DNA from: Gammaproteobacteria bacterium
GTDB lineage: Bacteria > Pseudomonadota > Gammaproteobacteria > Coxiellales > Coxiellaceae
Assembly: GCA_030429175.1 (NCBI GenBank)
Contig: JAUIDD010000002.1
Coordinates: 1 to 64,000, forward strand
DNA: 64,000 nt
Reading direction: 5' to 3'
The notes beneath the pieces are model-generated. The model had not been told where the DNA came from and made no database searches. It saw nothing but the letters and a program-made list of their open reading frames with translations. Position numbers and translations under genes: made by a program. Below are positions 61,527-64,000 of the stretch, piece after piece (position 1 is the stretch's first letter; every line of letters begins with the position of its first letter).

Positions 61527-63065
61527 ATGCGAATTTTTGTTAAAAAGTACATTAGTTTTGTTTTGGTTATAACGTACAGCCATTGTTATACGGCAAGTTT
61601 ACCTGCGCCAACAACAGCACATCAACACAAATCTCAACACTTTAATCAGCAGCATATTGATGATGTATTATGGCCTATCGTTAAACAATATACCGCTTAC
61701 CCAAATATCCCGAGTTGGTATGCAAATACACAAAAGGCTCCTAAAAATTTAAACAATAAAGCTGATCTAGCGAAACCACTGACATTACGTGATGTGATTT
61801 GGATTGTATTACGTAATAACCCCGCGATTAAAAATGCTGAAATGCAACGTGCAGAAGAAAAGTTTGCCCTGCAAATAGCAAAGTGGCGTTTGCAGCCACA
61901 GTATAGTGATAACTTTAGTTTCTCAAAAAACTTAAGCACACATCAGTCAACATATAATAATTCAGTTAATGCAAACTGGTTAACCCCATTAGGTACACAA
62001 TTATCAGCAGGCTATAGTAATAACACCCAGGGTGTTTTCGATCATAACAATCAGTATAGTGCGAGTATTACCCAGCCTTTATTACAAGGTGGTTGGTTTA
62101 TGCCTGAGCTTAGCTATTTGAGCGCGGTTGATACTGAAAAGCAACAACGGCTGCAGTTTAAGCAAAATATTATGATGGTCGTCAATGAGGTGATTGCTGA
62201 TTATATGTCTTTGGTGCAAGCGTATAATGATTTAGAGCTGCAACAGCACCAACTTAATGAAACCAAGCGTCGTCTCGATCAAGATAAATTAAAATTAAAA
62301 GCAGGCAAGTTATCGCGCAGTAATTATTTGCAAGAGCAAGTGCAGTACGAGCAGTATCAATTAAATATATCACGCCAGCGTAACACGGTGCACAGTAGCT
62401 ATGTGGCTTTTTTAACGAGACTTGGATTAGTTGCACATGCAAAGATTAATTTTAATAAGCATATTGACACAACTGGTTTTGATGTGCCAAGTCGCCAACA
62501 AAGTATTACGCTAGCATTACACTATAACCCACAATATCAGGCTGATTTTTTAGCTTTAAAAAATGCCGAACGTGCTTTAACTCAAGCACATAATAATATA
62601 TTGCCGAAGTTTGATGTCTCAGCTGGTACTACCTTTGGTGTTCGGCAAACACCTGAGCATACGGTTGGTGTTGATATCTCAGTGCCGATTAATCCAATCG
62701 ATAAACGCGAGGCAATTTTTAGCGCGCGTGTTGCATTGCAGCAACAAAAAATAAAAATCCAAGAAGACAAGCAAGAGTTGATTAGTCGTGTGACTAATCA
62801 ATGGCAAACGATACAAGCTGATTTACAACAAATAAAAATTTCTAAAAAATCGGTACGGATGCAGGTGCAAAGTGTTAAGGATACACAATTACTATTAGAA
62901 TATGGACGTACGACGATGTTTGAATATTTACGCTTGCGCGACCAACTTTTAAGCCAACAACAAGGTTATGTCAGCAAACAAATCCAGTTGATTAACGATG
63001 TCGCAAGCTTAGATAACAGCATGGGCATTACGTTAGATCGCTGGCAGATTAAACTGAGGTATTAA
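61527..63065 (+). CDS. TolC-family outer-membrane efflux protein
   Basis: 512 residues, signal peptide at the N-terminus (ends about residue 24). Two repeated OEP halves: LRDVIWIVLRNNPAIKNAEM opens the first coiled-coil and QSITLALHYNPQYQADFLAL the second, with long helices and short beta-barrel loops (NVSANWLTPLGTQL-like stretch). TACAAT lies six bases before the ATG with no ribosome-binding site. Followed after three bases by a membrane fusion protein, so it is part of a tripartite exporter. Confidence 0.92.
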   Translation: MRIFVKKYISFVLVITYSHCYTASLPAPTTAHQHKSQHFNQQHIDDVLWPIVKQYTAYPNIPSWYANTQKAPKNLNNKADLAKPLTLRDVIWIVLRNNPAIKNAEMQRAEEKFALQIAKWRLQPQYSDNFSFSKNLSTHQSTYNNSVNANWLTPLGTQLSAGYSNNTQGVFDHNNQYSASITQPLLQGGWFMPELSYLSAVDTEKQQRLQFKQNIMMVVNEVIADYMSLVQAYNDLELQQHQLNETKRRLDQDKLKLKAGKLSRSNYLQEQVQYEQYQLNISRQRNTVHSSYVAFLTRLGLVAHAKINFNKHIDTTGFDVPSRQQSITLALHYNPQYQADFLALKNAERALTQAHNNILPKFDVSAGTTFGVRQTPEHTVGVDISVPINPIDKREAIFSARVALQQQKIKIQEDKQELISRVTNQWQTIQADLQQIKISKKSVRMQVQSVKDTQLLLEYGRTTMFEYLRLRDQLLSQQQGYVSKQIQLINDVASLDNSMGITLDRWQIKLRY

Positions 63066-63068
63066 TCA

Positions 63069-64000
63069 ATGAAAAAACTTTTTATACTATGTATGGTCAT
63101 GGCTTTGATGGGGTGTCATGATAAATCATCAAAAACACATACAACATCATATATTGTGGTAGCACAATCACAAGTACCAATTAAGCATCTTTATTTTTCT
63201 GGAACAATACAACCTTTAAAAACAGTATCCATCTTTAGTCCGGTTGATGGACGCATTCAATCACTGTCTTATGTTTATGGTCAAAAAGTTAAAAAAGGCA
63301 CTCAGCTTGCCGTAATTAATTCACTTAAATTAATGGAAGATTTTCGTCAAGCAGTAACCAGCTATTTATCTAAAAAAGCATCTTATTTAAATCAATCACA
63401 AATGTTTTCTGGCACAAAAGTCTTATATAAAGCAGGCGTGATTGATAAGCAAGAATACCAGAACGAACGTAATCAATATGAAAATAGTGTGATTGATTTT
63501 TTTCAGCAGCAATATCAGTTGCAAAAAGTATTAGCGGTGGCGGATGTAAAACCTGAACTGATTCAGAAGCTTAAAATTTCAGATACAAATAAAGTAAAAA
63601 ATTTATTTGCTAAGCAATTTAATTATATCAAACTAAAAGCGCCAACTATGGGTGTAGCGCTGTTTCCATTACCACAAGTCTCATCAGCAGGGACGGATGA
63701 TGGCTCAGATTCAGGTAAAATTACAGTAGGATCGAAAGTACGAGAAGGGCAGCTGTTATTATCTATTGGTGATTTAAGTGGGTTGTCAATTGATATGGAT
63801 GTGAGTGAAGTGAATATTAATAATATTCATCAGGGGATGCATGCCTATGTAACTGGTGATGCATTTCCTGGCATTAAGCTTGTAGGTCGTGTGTCGTATG
63901 TCGCATCACAAGCGCAACCGAATAATAGCAGCAGTAATTCGAGTAGTATGTTTAGAGCACGTGTTACTGTGCCACAGGTTTTAGCAGCTCAACTTAAAAT
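63069..64000 (+). CDS. Lipoprotein membrane fusion protein, partial
   Basis: The frame is open to the window edge (310 codons visible). Signal sequence with a lipobox LMGC (Cys17) anchors it in the inner membrane. FSPVDGRIQSLSYVYGQKVKKG is the first half of the lipoyl/barrel-hybrid domain; a helical hairpin (about 95-160) and KITVGSKVREGQLLLSIGDL form the return strand, then the beta-barrel. An RND, MacB or ABC pump partner would be expected just beyond the edge. The Gly/Asp/Ser-rich segment around residues 205-217 is an insert. Confidence 0.9.
   Translation, partial: MKKLFILCMVMALMGCHDKSSKTHTTSYIVVAQSQVPIKHLYFSGTIQPLKTVSIFSPVDGRIQSLSYVYGQKVKKGTQLAVINSLKLMEDFRQAVTSYLSKKASYLNQSQMFSGTKVLYKAGVIDKQEYQNERNQYENSVIDFFQQQYQLQKVLAVADVKPELIQKLKISDTNKVKNLFAKQFNYIKLKAPTMGVALFPLPQVSSAGTDDGSDSGKITVGSKVREGQLLLSIGDLSGLSIDMDVSEVNINNIHQGMHAYVTGDAFPGIKLVGRVSYVASQAQPNNSSSNSSSMFRARVTVPQVLAAQLK

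Overview
The window is a 64 kb piece of a gammaproteobacterial chromosome of low to moderate GC content. The synteny is gammaproteobacterial: lptD-surA-rsmA-apaH, aroK-aroB-damX, efp-epmA and pilMNO-pilQ. Many genes are shortened relative to free-living relatives, several neighbours overlap, and there are numerous orphan secreted or coiled-coil proteins. Together these suggest a host-associated member of the Legionellales/Coxiellaceae type; this placement is inference, because no rRNA or other marker is present.

Layout. 0-8.3 kb: outer-membrane biogenesis (divergent amgK start, lptD, single-parvulin surA), rsmA, a universal stress protein, an SppA-type protease, apaH (apparently with an ATT start), an orphan gene and folA. 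8.4-16 kb: a secreted orphan, PBP1a, an extra LpxA-like acyltransferase, a small protein, and a miniature pilM-N-O-Q operon. 16-19.4 kb: aroK, a non-coding stretch with two identical 101-bp repeats, aroB and a damX/SPOR protein. 19.4-28 kb: two divergent secreted orphans, a membrane protein, dacB, aroE, a gamma carbonic anhydrase with a coiled-coil partner, oligopeptidase A and rpiA. 28-30 kb: a DUF4143-type AAA ATPase preceded by 32-bp iterated repeats, a MITE-like element and an XRE repressor with an operator-like dyad. 30-34 kb: csrA, a small protein, an HPF-cold-shock-domain fusion, cdd, a MidA-type methyltransferase and cca.

34-48.6 kb is a molybdenum island. A dead IS6-type transposase precedes a forward operon: tandem-ABM membrane protein, FAD, 2Fe-2S and molybdopterin subunits of a xanthine-dehydrogenase-family hydroxylase, xdhC and a mocA-like gene. 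A convergent nine-gene operon supplies the cofactor and molybdate uptake: moeB, moaA, moaCB fusion, moeA, moaD, moaE, modA, modB, modC. The two halves differ strongly in base composition in the samples I counted. An inverted second copy of the MITE-like element lies just beyond the right end.

48.9-64 kb: psd (possibly leaderless), epmA/efp, a RhlE-type helicase, a degenerate reverse transcriptase next to a Cys-rich secreted protein, rlmJ, a bacterioferritin-like gene with a strong promoter and a 5'-end hairpin, a small protein related to the one at 13.4 kb, a second AAA ATPase with its own 62-bp repeat array, priA, a protein with atypical-kinase features, and a TolC/membrane-fusion efflux pair that runs off the end.

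The strongest candidates for something undescribed are the two AAA ATPase genes, each preceded by its own unrelated array of dyad-bearing repeats; the hairpin leader of the bacterioferritin operon and its co-transcribed small protein family; and the 130-bp MITE-like pair whose copies differ only by transitions. No tRNA, rRNA or CRISPR array was seen.
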